From Enterococcus raffinosus (lineage in GTDB: Bacteria > Bacillota > Bacilli > Lactobacillales > Enterococcaceae), in the NCBI RefSeq assembly GCF_018917525.1, contig NZ_JAHLOS010000026.1, positions 1-64,000 of the forward strand: a stretch of DNA of 64,000 nt. The letters are read 5' to 3'. Within the stretch, counting starts at the first letter, position 1; each line of letters starts with the position of its first letter. The notes below the pieces were generated by a model. The model saw only the letters and a list, made by a program, of their open reading frames with translations. It was not told the DNA's origin and did not search any database. A program made the position numbers and the translations under genes. Positions 9,622 through 18,254 of this stretch are shown one piece after another.

Positions 9622-12276
9622 TTATTTAATAATACGACGATCTCGTTTATCAATCGTTGCAAATCCTAATGTTCCTAAAAGACTAATTAGAAGTGCTCCT
9701 AGAATTGACAACTTAGGATTTTTAGAAAATCCCGTTTGAGGCAAAATCGAACTCGATTTGATGATAGGTGTCGCTAAAGCGATTCCTTTATCTTCACGAT
9801 CCCGCATTTTTGATGAACTTTTCAAATTTATTATCTGTGATTGGCTCTTTGAAGCTCCCTTTGACTCATCAGCAATAATCGGAGTGCCTGTGTTTGATTG
9901 ATTATTTGACTGGTCTTTAACAGAATCAATTGCTTCATCTAGATCAAGATAATTTTGAAGACTCTTTAGTTTCTCTATAGCTGCCTCCAACTTTTTCTTT
10001 GCTGCTTCTGCCTCAGCCTTTAAGGATTCATAGTTTTTCACATCATGATCAGCGGCATCCTTGGCACTTTCTGCTTTTCTTTGAGCGGCTTCATACTCAG
10101 CTTTTGCTTTTTCTAAGGCAATTTTTGCATCGGATAAAGTTTTTGAAGCATCTTCTAAATCTTTTACTTCAGCTTGTCTTTGAGATAGTGCTGCTTCGCC
10201 TGCTACTAATAATTTCTCGTTAGCCGCCAACTTTTCTTTAACAGTGATCAAGGTTTTGTTCGCTTCAACTAAATTCTCGTTTGCTTTGTCTAATTGTTCT
10301 TGTGCCTTGTCAAGAATTCTCTGTTGCGACTCTTCTTCTGCCTTTGCATCTACTAACTCTTTTTGTGCATCCTCCAATGCTCTAAGGTTCGTTTCTACAT
10401 CTGAATTAAACCTGTCTACGATTGCTTGTGCCTTCTCAACCTTTGTCGTAGCCGTCTTAACGGCCTCTGTTGCTGCTGATAGCTTATCCTTGGTTTTTTG
10501 ACTATCCGCTTGCTCCACTTCTAAAGCAGTTTCTGCTGCTTTAAGTTTTTGATTTGCCTCATTTGCCATAGTTTGTGCAGCCTTTAAATTATTTGTCGCA
10601 GTCTCTGCAGCTTTTTTCTTATCTGCTAATTCTTGTGTCAATTTTTCAATCTTAACTTGTGTATCACCATCATTGATGTCAGGAATGTCAATTGCTTCTG
10701 TATCGAATTTGGTTGCATCCTTGATATAGTAATTAACTGGTACAATTCCAAAGTGAGCAGAAAATGATGGGTAGCTCGCTTTGGAAAATGATACTGCAAA
10801 ATAGCATTCATCTGTAGAATTCTCATACATTAGACCCGTAATACTATTAGCGTGCCCCCAGTTACTTCCACTATCTCCATATAAAAATTTCAACATTGCA
10901 TTATAAATCAATCTCTTCAATTCAGCTTTATTGAGATTCCAAGAACTATCGGAAGTCATTGAACTAGAAGTATATGAATATAGATTTTCGTATAGATTTC
11001 CATCTGGATATTCTAACAGCCCATTGTTTTTTGCAGCCTGATTGATGGCATCATTATGATGCCCACTAAAGCCGCTCCAATCATCGGCCTCATACGCTTT
11101 AGCGATTTCATCTGCAAATTTCATTGATCCTAAAGAAACTGTCACATTTTTCATACCAAACTCTTGGCGAACAGAATTAATTAAGCGAGCTGCAAAAATC
11201 GATAATTCTTCTAAAAGCTCCATCGTCATATCCGCTTGACTATTAATCTTGATGGCTTGATCCGCTTCATTTGAATGAAAATTCGCATTTGTTTTTAAAG
11301 CCGCAGCATCCGCAGCTAAAAGTCGTTCTCTATTTGCTTCGCTACCATCAGCCATATATGCTTTTAGCGCGTTTACATATTCTTGTGTTACCACGATTTT
11401 GTTTAAATCTGCATTGGCTTCGGATTTTGCCTTATCCAAGTCACTTTGTGTTTTTTTGACATCTTCCTCTGTCTCTTGTTTTGTTTTTGCAGCGGCGTCC
11501 GCAGCAGCATTCGCTTCATTCGCCGCGGTCTGGGCAGTGTCCTTATTCGTTTGAGCACTTTCTTCTGCTGAGGCGGCCGTATCTGCCTCAGTGTTGGCCT
11601 CAGCCTCAGTGTTTTTCGCAGCTTCTAGTTCTTCCTTCGCTTTGTCCAAATTTTCATTAGCCTCGGCGGCCCCGTCTCCATTAACAATAGCTTGTGCCTC
11701 GTCCACTACTTGTTGCTTTTCATCAACCTTTTCTTGTGTTTTATCTAAATCCGTTTGAGCATTTTCAACCGCTTTTTGTTCAGTATTAACAGCTTCTTGT
11801 GCCGTCTTCACCTCTGATTCTGCTGATTCAACGGCCTCTTGGTCTTTCTTGATATCCTCTTTGATCGATTCATTCGCTTGTTCCTGTTCCAACACACTAT
11901 TTTGTGCTTGCTCAATCTTTTCTGGTGTTGCTTTTTCAGCTTCAGATACTGCCTCTTGTGCTTTATCAACGGCTTCTTTTGCGATCGTTTCCTCGTTTTG
12001 TGCTGCGTCTGCCACCGCTTTTGATGCATCTGATGCTTCTTTTGCAGCATTTGCTTGTGTTTGAGTAGTATCTGCTGCTTCTTGCGCAATATCTACTTCT
12101 GATTGCGCCGTTTCTATTGCTTGTTTCATCGCTACTTTTGAATTTTCAGCAGATGACGAGTTTACTTGAGTGATAGTGTCATTTGAATCGGCCTGAACCT
12201 CTGTCGAATTCGATAATCCAAAGCCTACCATTGTTGCAAGAGTCGCCGAAAATAAAGCAATATTTTGTTTTTTCAT
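9622..12276 (-). CDS. LPXTG surface protein with SEC10/PgrA-like domain
   Basis: An 884-residue cell-wall-anchored protein. It has a signal peptide ending near residue 29 (EVQA), a long Ala/Glu/Lys/Gln coiled coil (about 45-310), a folded domain (about 310-540), a second coiled coil (about 545-790), and the sorting signal LPQTG with hydrophobic segment and KRDRR tail. The central domain has the SLGSMKFADEIAKAYE, GHHNDAINQAA, LYENLYSYTS and GHANSITG elements seen in SEC10/PgrA surface-exclusion proteins, with a CAP-like look. Relatives act in plasmid surface exclusion or adhesion; no conjugation genes are near, so adhesion or wall function is more likely. An in-frame GTG lies four codons upstream, but AAGGTGG is best spaced for the ATG at 12276. 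It is preceded by a coupled mini-ORF. Confidence 0.85.
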   Translation of the reverse strand: MKKQNIALFSATLATMVGFGLSNSTEVQADSNDTITQVNSSSAENSKVAMKQAIETAQSEVDIAQEAADTTQTQANAAKEASDASKAVADAAQNEETIAKEAVDKAQEAVSEAEKATPEKIEQAQNSVLEQEQANESIKEDIKKDQEAVESAESEVKTAQEAVNTEQKAVENAQTDLDKTQEKVDEKQQVVDEAQAIVNGDGAAEANENLDKAKEELEAAKNTEAEANTEADTAASAEESAQTNKDTAQTAANEANAAADAAAKTKQETEEDVKKTQSDLDKAKSEANADLNKIVVTQEYVNALKAYMADGSEANRERLLAADAAALKTNANFHSNEADQAIKINSQADMTMELLEELSIFAARLINSVRQEFGMKNVTVSLGSMKFADEIAKAYEADDWSGFSGHHNDAINQAAKNNGLLEYPDGNLYENLYSYTSSSMTSDSSWNLNKAELKRLIYNAMLKFLYGDSGSNWGHANSITGLMYENSTDECYFAVSFSKASYPSFSAHFGIVPVNYYIKDATKFDTEAIDIPDINDGDTQVKIEKLTQELADKKKAAETATNNLKAAQTMANEANQKLKAAETALEVEQADSQKTKDKLSAATEAVKTATTKVEKAQAIVDRFNSDVETNLRALEDAQKELVDAKAEEESQQRILDKAQEQLDKANENLVEANKTLITVKEKLAANEKLLVAGEAALSQRQAEVKDLEDASKTLSDAKIALEKAKAEYEAAQRKAESAKDAADHDVKNYESLKAEAEAAKKKLEAAIEKLKSLQNYLDLDEAIDSVKDQSNNQSNTGTPIIADESKGASKSQSQIINLKSSSKMRDREDKGIALATPIIKSSSILPQTGFSKNPKLSILGALLISLLGTLGFATIDKRDRRIIK

Positions 12277-12290
12277 TCTTCTTCCCACCT

Positions 12291-12344
12291 TCAGTCATTA
12301 TTTCTCATTTCTGCTAGAAGTAAACAACACAAATGAACTCTCAT
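12291..12344 (-). CDS. Upstream mini-ORF, 17 residues (possible leader peptide)
   Basis: A short frame reads MRVHLCCLLLAEMRNND. It has a GGGGG ribosome site about five bases before its ATG, and its TGA stop lies inside the AAGGTGG ribosome site of the large surface-protein gene. The two could therefore be translationally coupled. The run CC-LLL is notable for a leader that senses charged tRNA or ribosome stalling. No relative is recognised. It may be chance, but the ribosome site and exact placement argue for function. Confidence 0.45.
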   Translation of the reverse strand: MRVHLCCLLLAEMRNND

Positions 12345-12360
12345 AAAATCCCCCTTCGTT

Positions 12361-12397
12361 AAAAACGCTTTCAAAAAAATGAAACTAGCGTTTTTTT
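12361..12397 (-). terminator. Hairpin in the leader of the SEC10/PgrA-like gene
   Basis: AAAAACGCT pairs with AGCGTTTTT, with inner TTTCA/TGAAA, and Ts follow on either strand. It lies 16 bases upstream of the mini-ORF and about 85 upstream of the main gene. It could attenuate transcription or end a transcript coming from the plus strand. Confidence 0.45.
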
Positions 12398-12699
12398 AAT
12401 TATGCTTATCTCCCTCCATTTCTGACAGCAATAGTTTATTTTCATCCTCAAAAAAAATAATAACCATTATGATCATTAAACATTTATTATTTTATCATAT
12501 TTAAAATCATTTTAATAATGTTTACGCGCATATTATCCACATTTAGTTTATATTCAAATCGTCAAATGTATTAGATATTACTACCTGATTACCATCACCA
12601 ATCGCTGATTAAACATTCTTTCTCCCTTAACTTTTCCTGTCGATTTTTTTCAAAACAATCCTCGCTATTTACCATTAGTCAATAATTAAACGAATATTC
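12398..12699. other. AT-rich intergenic, promoter region
   Basis: Very AT-rich stretch with no gene. It should contain the minus-strand promoter for the large surface protein, but no single -35/-10 pair stands out. Confidence 0.4.
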
Positions 12700-13119
12700 T
12701 TTCCTATACTATGAGGAGTCTATGCTAAAGTCGTTCTCATCAGTAAATCACTGTTTTAACTTATACCAAGAAACTAGTTCTGATATCGTAAACGAACTTC
12801 TTAATGACATTTATCTCAACATAATGTAGATCAATTATAAGCTTACTTGCCAATCCTTTATTCAAATCAGACTGATTACTTGCCATTACGTCACTTCACA
12901 AACGAAGAAATGTTACACATTTTAAATCACCTTAGCGGCGCAGAGGATCAATTGAGTGCAGCTAACGGGCTCTTCTCTGGCCTCGAACATTGGCTTTATT
13001 CTTCTCAAAAAGAATACCCTAAGACAGGAGAACGACCTACGCTCTCTTTAACAATCCTAGGTGCCAGATTATTCTTTGTCTCAGGCTTGATACTTTTGAA
13101 GAAACGTATTCGTTTTTAA
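12700..13119 (+). pseudogene. Decayed paralogue of the small surface protein
   Basis: The last 90 codons, open from 12847, read LRHFTNEEMLHILNHLSG ... FSGLEHWLYSSQ, then YPKTG, a hydrophobic stretch and a KKRIRF tail. This matches the C-terminus of the 8001-9194 product. The long linker present in the intact copy is missing between SSQ and the sorting motif. Nucleotide similarity continues upstream of 12847 (for example at 12788-12805 and 12842-12860), but with stops and shifts, including an in-frame TAG at about 12827. There is no signal peptide and no ribosome site at the remaining start. It is a relic of a tandem duplication. Confidence 0.75.
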
Positions 13120-13200
13120 AAGAACGATCGATGGACTTCACACATTAAGAAGTTTTTGTAACGGTTTTTTTGTTATTTTTCAAATTTAGATACGAGTAAA

Positions 13201-13256
13201 AAAAGGCGACACACTTGACTCTTGTTAAAAACAAGATCAAATGTGTCGCCTTTTTT
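13201..13256. terminator. Terminator after the decayed surface gene
   Basis: AAAAGGCGACACA pairs with TGTGTCGCCTTTT, with an inner TCTTGTT/AACAAGA stem, followed by Ts. Both strands can use it. Confidence 0.8.
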
Positions 13257-13672
13257 ATTTTTAATAAGCTAACTATTTTCCCTTATCAGTAAAAATAAAA
13301 CAGGTACTCTGAGATTCACTTTCTAGCTCTATTTGTACGTGAGAATAAAACTATACCGACTGAAAGTCTTTTTTTAAATTTGAGATGCCTGTAATTTGCT
13401 GCTTTAGAAAAATTGCTATTCATACAAAATGAATTGGTTATTTTTCATCCTGTTCTCAAGTCAGGAACATCTTCCTGGGCTTACGTTTATCCTTCAGCAG
13501 CGACGATTTATCTTTCACTAGAATTTCTTCCTTAACTTCAGTCAGTACTTCGGTATAAATATGATTGTTCTCTTTATAAACTTTAGATGTTACTGGCCGC
13601 CCACTTTTGTGTCATCAACTTTTTACTCTCATTTTGAAAAAGACCTGATTTTACTTTCTTTTTTGGCTTTTT
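13257..13672. other. Intergenic with a weak open frame
   Basis: A 416-base stretch downstream of oppF. On the minus strand a frame of about 50 codons (roughly 13466-13615) reads ...KVYKENNHIYTEVLTEV..., without a start or ribosome site that can be supported. It may be a gene remnant. Nothing else is seen. Confidence 0.35.
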
Positions 13673-14626
13673 TTAAACAGCTAAGGCTTTTTCGTTTTTC
13701 AAATGCTGCAATTTTTTCTTATAATAGGCAACTTCATCCTCAGAAGAATAGATAAAGTGACCCGGTGCGATTTCCCGCAGTGAGCGGGCTTTGCCATCGT
13801 GCGGCTCTGTCTGGTATTTGATCCGACGACGTTGACGCTCATGATCGGGGTCAGGCATCGGAATCGCAGACAGCAGACTTTCTGTATAAGGATGAACTCC
13901 ATAGTGATAAATTTCATCACTTGTTCCGACTTCTAACAGATGCCCATTGTTCATTACTCCGATTCGATCACTAATGTGTTTCACCATTGAGAGATCATGA
14001 GCGATAAATAGATAAGTCAGATTATGTTCTTTCTGTAAATCTTGCAACAGGTTTACTACCTGCGCTTGGATGGAAACGTCTAATGCCGAGATTGGTTCAT
14101 CACAGATAATGAAACGTGGACGGACTGCTAATGCGCGTGCGATCCCGATACGTTGCCGTTGACCCCCGGAAAATTCATGTGGATAGCGTGTCCCATGACT
14201 TGGATTCAGACCAACTGTTTCTAACAAATCGTTCACGATCTTGTCTCTTTCTTTTGGCGTTTTAGCTAGACCATTAACATCGATCCCTTCTGCAATAATA
14301 TCTTTGACTTTCATTCGCGGATTTAAAGAAGCATATGGATCTTGAAAAATCATTTGAACATCACGGCGAAACTCAGCCAATGCTGCTTTCCCGTGGATTT
14401 TTGTTACATCTTTTCCATCAAAAAGTATTTCTCCGTCTGTTTTTTGATTTAAACGGATGATCGTTCGACCAGTAGTGGACTTTCCACTACCGGATTCTCC
14501 TACTAAACCAAATGTTTCCCCTTCATTAATATGAAAACTCACATCGTTGACGGCACGAACTTCATTTTTACTGCCAGTATTAAAATACTGTTTTAAATGT
14601 TTTACTTCTAGTAATCGTTTTTCCAT
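13673..14626 (-). CDS. oppF: Oligopeptide ABC transporter ATPase OppF
   Basis: ATP-binding subunit of 317 residues. It has Walker A GESGSGKST (about 42-50), a Q-loop, the signature SGGQRQRIGIARAL, Walker B FIICDEP and the switch His in IAHDL. The C-terminal oligopeptide/dipeptide extension with HPYTESLLSAIP is present. With OppD it powers peptide import through OppBC in the membrane. It is the last gene of oppBCDF and starts 27 bases after oppD. The family keeps the two ATPases together, and here both are intact. Confidence 0.95.
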   Translation of the reverse strand: MEKRLLEVKHLKQYFNTGSKNEVRAVNDVSFHINEGETFGLVGESGSGKSTTGRTIIRLNQKTDGEILFDGKDVTKIHGKAALAEFRRDVQMIFQDPYASLNPRMKVKDIIAEGIDVNGLAKTPKERDKIVNDLLETVGLNPSHGTRYPHEFSGGQRQRIGIARALAVRPRFIICDEPISALDVSIQAQVVNLLQDLQKEHNLTYLFIAHDLSMVKHISDRIGVMNNGHLLEVGTSDEIYHYGVHPYTESLLSAIPMPDPDHERQRRRIKYQTEPHDGKARSLREIAPGHFIYSSEDEVAYYKKKLQHLKNEKALAV

Positions 14627-14653
14627 CTTAGTCCTCCATTTTCTTCGCTAAAG

Positions 14654-15700
14654 TTAAGCGGAATATTGGTTTTGTTTCTTACGGAAAATATCCCAACGTC
14701 GTTGAATCTCAACTGGAGGTGTCACAGCAGGCGCTTGCGGAGCAAGTAGCCAAGTTGCCGCCTTGTGGGTTTCAGATAATTCAAAAAATGGTGGTTCCAT
14801 TTCAGTATCGATTTTTAACGCAAACTCATTACGAGGGTAGAACGCATCTCCTTTTGGCGGATCTAATAAATCGGGAGGTGAGCCCGGAATTGCGTATAAG
14901 CGATCATTCTCGCTCTCTAGCGTCGGCATTGATCCAAGCAAGCCCCAAGTATATGGGTGCTGCGGATTGTAGAAAATTTCTTCGGCGGTACCAACCTCGA
15001 TAATTTTACCCGCATACATTACCGCTACACGATCGGCCACATTTGCCACGACACCTAGGTCATGGGTGATAAAAATAATTGAGGTTTCGATTTTTTCTTG
15101 AATCTCTTTTAACAATTCCAAAATTTGTGCTTGGATCGTTACATCCAGAGCAGTTGTTGGTTCATCTGCAATTAGAATTTCTGGATTACAAATCAAAGCG
15201 ATAGCGATCACGATCCGTTGTCGTTGTCCACCAGAAAATTGATGAGGATAATTTTTCAAACGTTTTTCAGCATCAGGGATTCCTACTAGATTCAATAAGT
15301 CCAATGCCGCCTTCAAGCTTTCCTTCTTTGAAACCTTTTTGTGCTTGCGTAATGATTCAGCAACTTGCTTTCCGATTGTCATGGTTGGATCAAGTGAGGT
15401 CATCGGATCTTGGAAAATCATTGCGATTTCACGTCCGCGAATCTTTTGCATTTCTTTTTCGGATTTATCAACGATGTTTTGGCCTTTAAAAAGAATCTGG
15501 CCTTCATCAATAGTCGCATTGCTGGAAAGCAGACGCATGATCGTACGGGTGGTAACAGACTTTCCGCTGCCTGATTCCCCTACAATTGCCAGCGTTTCTC
15601 CTTTATTCAAATCAAAATCTACACCCCGAATGGCACGAACCTTTCCGGCATAGGTGTCGAACGAAATGTTTAAATTATTTACTTCTAAAATTTTCTCCAT
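14654..15700 (-). CDS. oppD: Oligopeptide ABC transporter ATPase OppD
   Basis: ATP-binding subunit of 348 residues. It has Walker A GESGSGKSV, the signature SGGQRQRIVIAIAL, Walker B ILIADEPTTALD and the C-terminal oligopeptide-transporter extension with HPYTWGLLGSMP. It is the partner of OppF in hydrolysing ATP for peptide uptake. The start is ATG, seven bases after the oppC stop. Confidence 0.95.
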   Translation of the reverse strand: MEKILEVNNLNISFDTYAGKVRAIRGVDFDLNKGETLAIVGESGSGKSVTTRTIMRLLSSNATIDEGQILFKGQNIVDKSEKEMQKIRGREIAMIFQDPMTSLDPTMTIGKQVAESLRKHKKVSKKESLKAALDLLNLVGIPDAEKRLKNYPHQFSGGQRQRIVIAIALICNPEILIADEPTTALDVTIQAQILELLKEIQEKIETSIIFITHDLGVVANVADRVAVMYAGKIIEVGTAEEIFYNPQHPYTWGLLGSMPTLESENDRLYAIPGSPPDLLDPPKGDAFYPRNEFALKIDTEMEPPFFELSETHKAATWLLAPQAPAVTPPVEIQRRWDIFRKKQNQYSA

Positions 15701-15707
15701 AATATCG

Positions 15708-16742
15708 TCACTCTTTCATTTTCGGATCGAATGCGTCACGTAGACCATCGGCTAGTAAATTGAAACAAATCATGATCAGTGAAATCGTCACTGCTGGAAT
15801 CCATAATAAGTAAGGCAGATACAAGAAGGTTTTATACCCATCGTTCAATAATGTACCTAATGAAGCAGATGGCGGTGTCAGGCCTAACCCGATGAAGCTC
15901 AAGAATGCTTCAAAGAAAATTGCGGTTGGGATACTGAACATCATTTGAATAATGATCACACTGGAGATATTTGGAATGATATGCTTGAAGGCAATCTTCC
16001 ATTTTGATTCACCCAGAGTCATTCCAGCTAAAACATATTCTTGATCTTTCAGCTTGAGGGTCTGGGCTCGGACAATCCGCGCCATCGGTATCCAGTTCGT
16101 GATAGCCATGGCAGCGACGATCGAGAAAATTCCCGGTTCAAAAACAACCAGCATCAGGATCATGACAACTAAGTTCGGAATCCCTGAAAGAATTTCCAAG
16201 AAACGTTGCATCGCATTATCCACTTTGCCGCCTAGCATTCCAGAAATCAATCCGTAAGCGACACCGATCGTTATATCGAAAAGTGCGGCGATAAAGGCGA
16301 TCAACAGTGAAATACGCGTTCCCATAAACAAACGGCTTAGCACGTCACGACCTAGGCCATCTGTTCCTAAAAAGTAGTTCACATTATTGGGTACATCTGC
16401 TTGAGCGTATTTATCGACTAACTCGCCAGCGACCATGGTTTTTCCATTCAGTCCGTTGATGTTCAAACCTGGAACACGTGGCGGTAAATTAATATAATCA
16501 ACATTTTGCTTACTTGGATTATGCGGCGAGACAAAAATCGTTAGGATCGAAATCGCGATAATCATGACCAAGAGTACCATCGAAATGGCTGCCGCTTTAT
16601 TTTTCTTCAAGCGGCGCCATGAGTCTTGTAAAAAATTTAGTGAGGGTGCAGCAATCTCCTCGCGCTCCTCTTCGGTATTTTTTTGTAAGGGTTGAAATTC
16701 ATCAGCGGGAATATCAACGATTGAAGGATATTTCATTTCCAT
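15708..16742 (-). CDS. oppC: Oligopeptide ABC transporter permease OppC
   Basis: Inner-membrane permease of 344 residues with an N-terminal cytoplasmic tail, a first membrane segment at about 50-72 and five more after about residue 130. The permease coupling motif is in TLGESKWKIAFKHIIPN. It pairs with OppB to form the channel. Its start overlaps the oppB stop by one base. Confidence 0.95.
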   Translation of the reverse strand: MEMKYPSIVDIPADEFQPLQKNTEEEREEIAAPSLNFLQDSWRRLKKNKAAAISMVLLVMIIAISILTIFVSPHNPSKQNVDYINLPPRVPGLNINGLNGKTMVAGELVDKYAQADVPNNVNYFLGTDGLGRDVLSRLFMGTRISLLIAFIAALFDITIGVAYGLISGMLGGKVDNAMQRFLEILSGIPNLVVMILMLVVFEPGIFSIVAAMAITNWIPMARIVRAQTLKLKDQEYVLAGMTLGESKWKIAFKHIIPNISSVIIIQMMFSIPTAIFFEAFLSFIGLGLTPPSASLGTLLNDGYKTFLYLPYLLWIPAVTISLIMICFNLLADGLRDAFDPKMKE

Positions 16743-17683
16743 TAGCTCTTGCTCCCTTCTGATAGTCGAATTCGAGGATCGACCAATCCATAAAGTAGAT
16801 CGACGACTAGAATCACAAAGACTAGCATAAACGAATAAAGAATCGTCACTGCCATGATCGTAGGATAATCATTGGTCATGATTGATTTAACGAATTGCTC
16901 CCCGATACCTGGGATTGCGAAAATATTTTCCACAACTAACGAACCAGTCATTAGCGCCACGGCTAACGGTCCTAATAGAGTCATTAAGGGAATCAGGCTA
17001 TTTCGCAGTCCATGCTTGAACGCAATTTCCCAACGGCTCAAGCCTTTTGCACGAGCTAGCTCAACATAATCACTATGCAAAACCTCCACCATTTCGGTTC
17101 GTATGAAACGAGCCGAATCGGCTAGCGGCGACATAGCTAACGCTAGAGTTGGCAGGATCGTATAAGCAAACCCTTCCCATTTGGCAATTGGTAAAATCTG
17201 TAATTTCATCGCGAAAATATACTGAAGGAAAACAGCGAAAACAAAGTTAGGAATCGAACGTCCTAAGATCGCTACTAAAGTTGAAGCAGTATCGGCCCAT
17301 GAATTTTGTTTCATAGCCGAGATGGTACCTAAAACAATTCCGACGAAGGTTCCAAAAATGATCGCCTGCAAACCTAATTGCAATGAAGGTCCGATTCGTC
17401 CGGCTAGCAATGCTGCAACTGCTTGGTTTTTAAACTGGAAGGAAATTCCGAAGTTTCCTTGTACGAGGTTTGATAAGTAAATCCCGTATTGAACGATCAC
17501 TGGTTTATCTAAACCAACTTGCTTATTCAACATAGCAATCGTTTCAGGACTTAAGCGTTCTTGATTGGTATAAGGTGTCCCTGGTAATAATTGCATCAAG
17601 AAGAATGTGATGGTAGCAATCAACCATAGGGTAATCAACATAAAAAAGACACGCTTTAAAAAATATTTCAAATAACTGCCCAT
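16742..17683 (-). CDS. oppB: Oligopeptide ABC transporter permease OppB
   Basis: Permease of 313 residues with six membrane segments and the conserved loop ARAKGLSRWEIAFKHGLRNS that docks the ATPases. The frame extends to 17791, but AGGAGG seven bases before the ATG at 17683 (MGSYLKYFLKR) and family length favour this start. It is the first gene of oppBCDF; the binding protein gene oppA lies about 570 bases upstream on the same strand with another gene on the opposite strand between them. Confidence 0.94.
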   Translation of the reverse strand: MGSYLKYFLKRVFFMLITLWLIATITFFLMQLLPGTPYTNQERLSPETIAMLNKQVGLDKPVIVQYGIYLSNLVQGNFGISFQFKNQAVAALLAGRIGPSLQLGLQAIIFGTFVGIVLGTISAMKQNSWADTASTLVAILGRSIPNFVFAVFLQYIFAMKLQILPIAKWEGFAYTILPTLALAMSPLADSARFIRTEMVEVLHSDYVELARAKGLSRWEIAFKHGLRNSLIPLMTLLGPLAVALMTGSLVVENIFAIPGIGEQFVKSIMTNDYPTIMAVTILYSFMLVFVILVVDLLYGLVDPRIRLSEGSKS

Positions 17684-17820
17684 GAGGTGCCTCCTAAAAT
17701 AAGTCTGATGTTCCGTTCTTATATTTTGACTTCTACTTTTATTATGGTTTAGAGTAGAAAGACATTGTGAATAACTGTTTATCTGATTCACAATTGCTAT
17801 TAACTATTGGAGTTGTATGT

Positions 17821-18165
17821 ATGAAAAATAAATTATTTCCCATTGGAATCGGCGGAGGATTGTTGGTGATCATTACGATCTACTCGATCTTGAAAGGATC
17901 ACTTACTTTTTTAACCTTATCTAACCGATTTTTCTTAATTGGACTACCATTTCTAATTATTGGTATCTTGTTTTGGATTTTTTCTTCAGGCTTCTTCGAC
18001 CACTTTCAGCATTCGATGCATCAAGCCTTCAGTAGAAAACAAAAGAAAAAATCAGAATTTCAGTCTTTATCACAAGTTGGACAAGGACGTTATTCTTTTT
18101 GGTTGATCATTGCAGCTATTTTAATTTTAGCTTCGATCATCTGCGCATTATTGACATTGATTTAA
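17821..18165 (+). CDS. DUF3899 membrane protein
   Basis: A 114-residue protein with three hydrophobic segments (about 7-25, 35-56 and 90-112), of the DUF3899 type found in lactobacilli and enterococci. Function is unknown. The ATG at 17821 has GGAG eight bases upstream; an earlier in-frame ATG at 17767 lacks one. It is inserted in opposite orientation between oppA and oppB and has its own terminator. Confidence 0.75.
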   Translation: MKNKLFPIGIGGGLLVIITIYSILKGSLTFLTLSNRFFLIGLPFLIIGILFWIFSSGFFDHFQHSMHQAFSRKQKKKSEFQSLSQVGQGRYSFWLIIAAILILASIICALLTLI

Positions 18166-18168
18166 AAG

Positions 18169-18206
18169 GAAGTTGGAACGTTACTCGTTCCAACTTCTCT
18201 TTATTT
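18169..18206 (+). terminator. Terminator after the DUF3899 gene
   Basis: GAAGTTGGAACG pairs perfectly with CGTTCCAACTTC around a five-base loop, followed by TCTTTATTT. Confidence 0.85.
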
Positions 18207-18254
18207 ATCATCAACGCTTCAGAGTGCAGCTTGAAACGCTTCTTTCAACTAATG

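Noticed and set aside
9461-9739. 92-codon plus-strand frame
   Set aside because: It spans the terminator and the 3' end of the minus-strand surface gene; no ribosome site.
11808-12089. Frames of 93 and 71 codons inside the coiled-coil surface gene
   Set aside because: Shadows created by the repetitive Ala/Glu/Gln codon use of the real gene.
10000-12100. Repetitive sequence that could suggest a tandem repeat array or CRISPR
   Set aside because: The repeats are loose, codon-based heptads of a coiled coil; there are no identical repeats with spacers.
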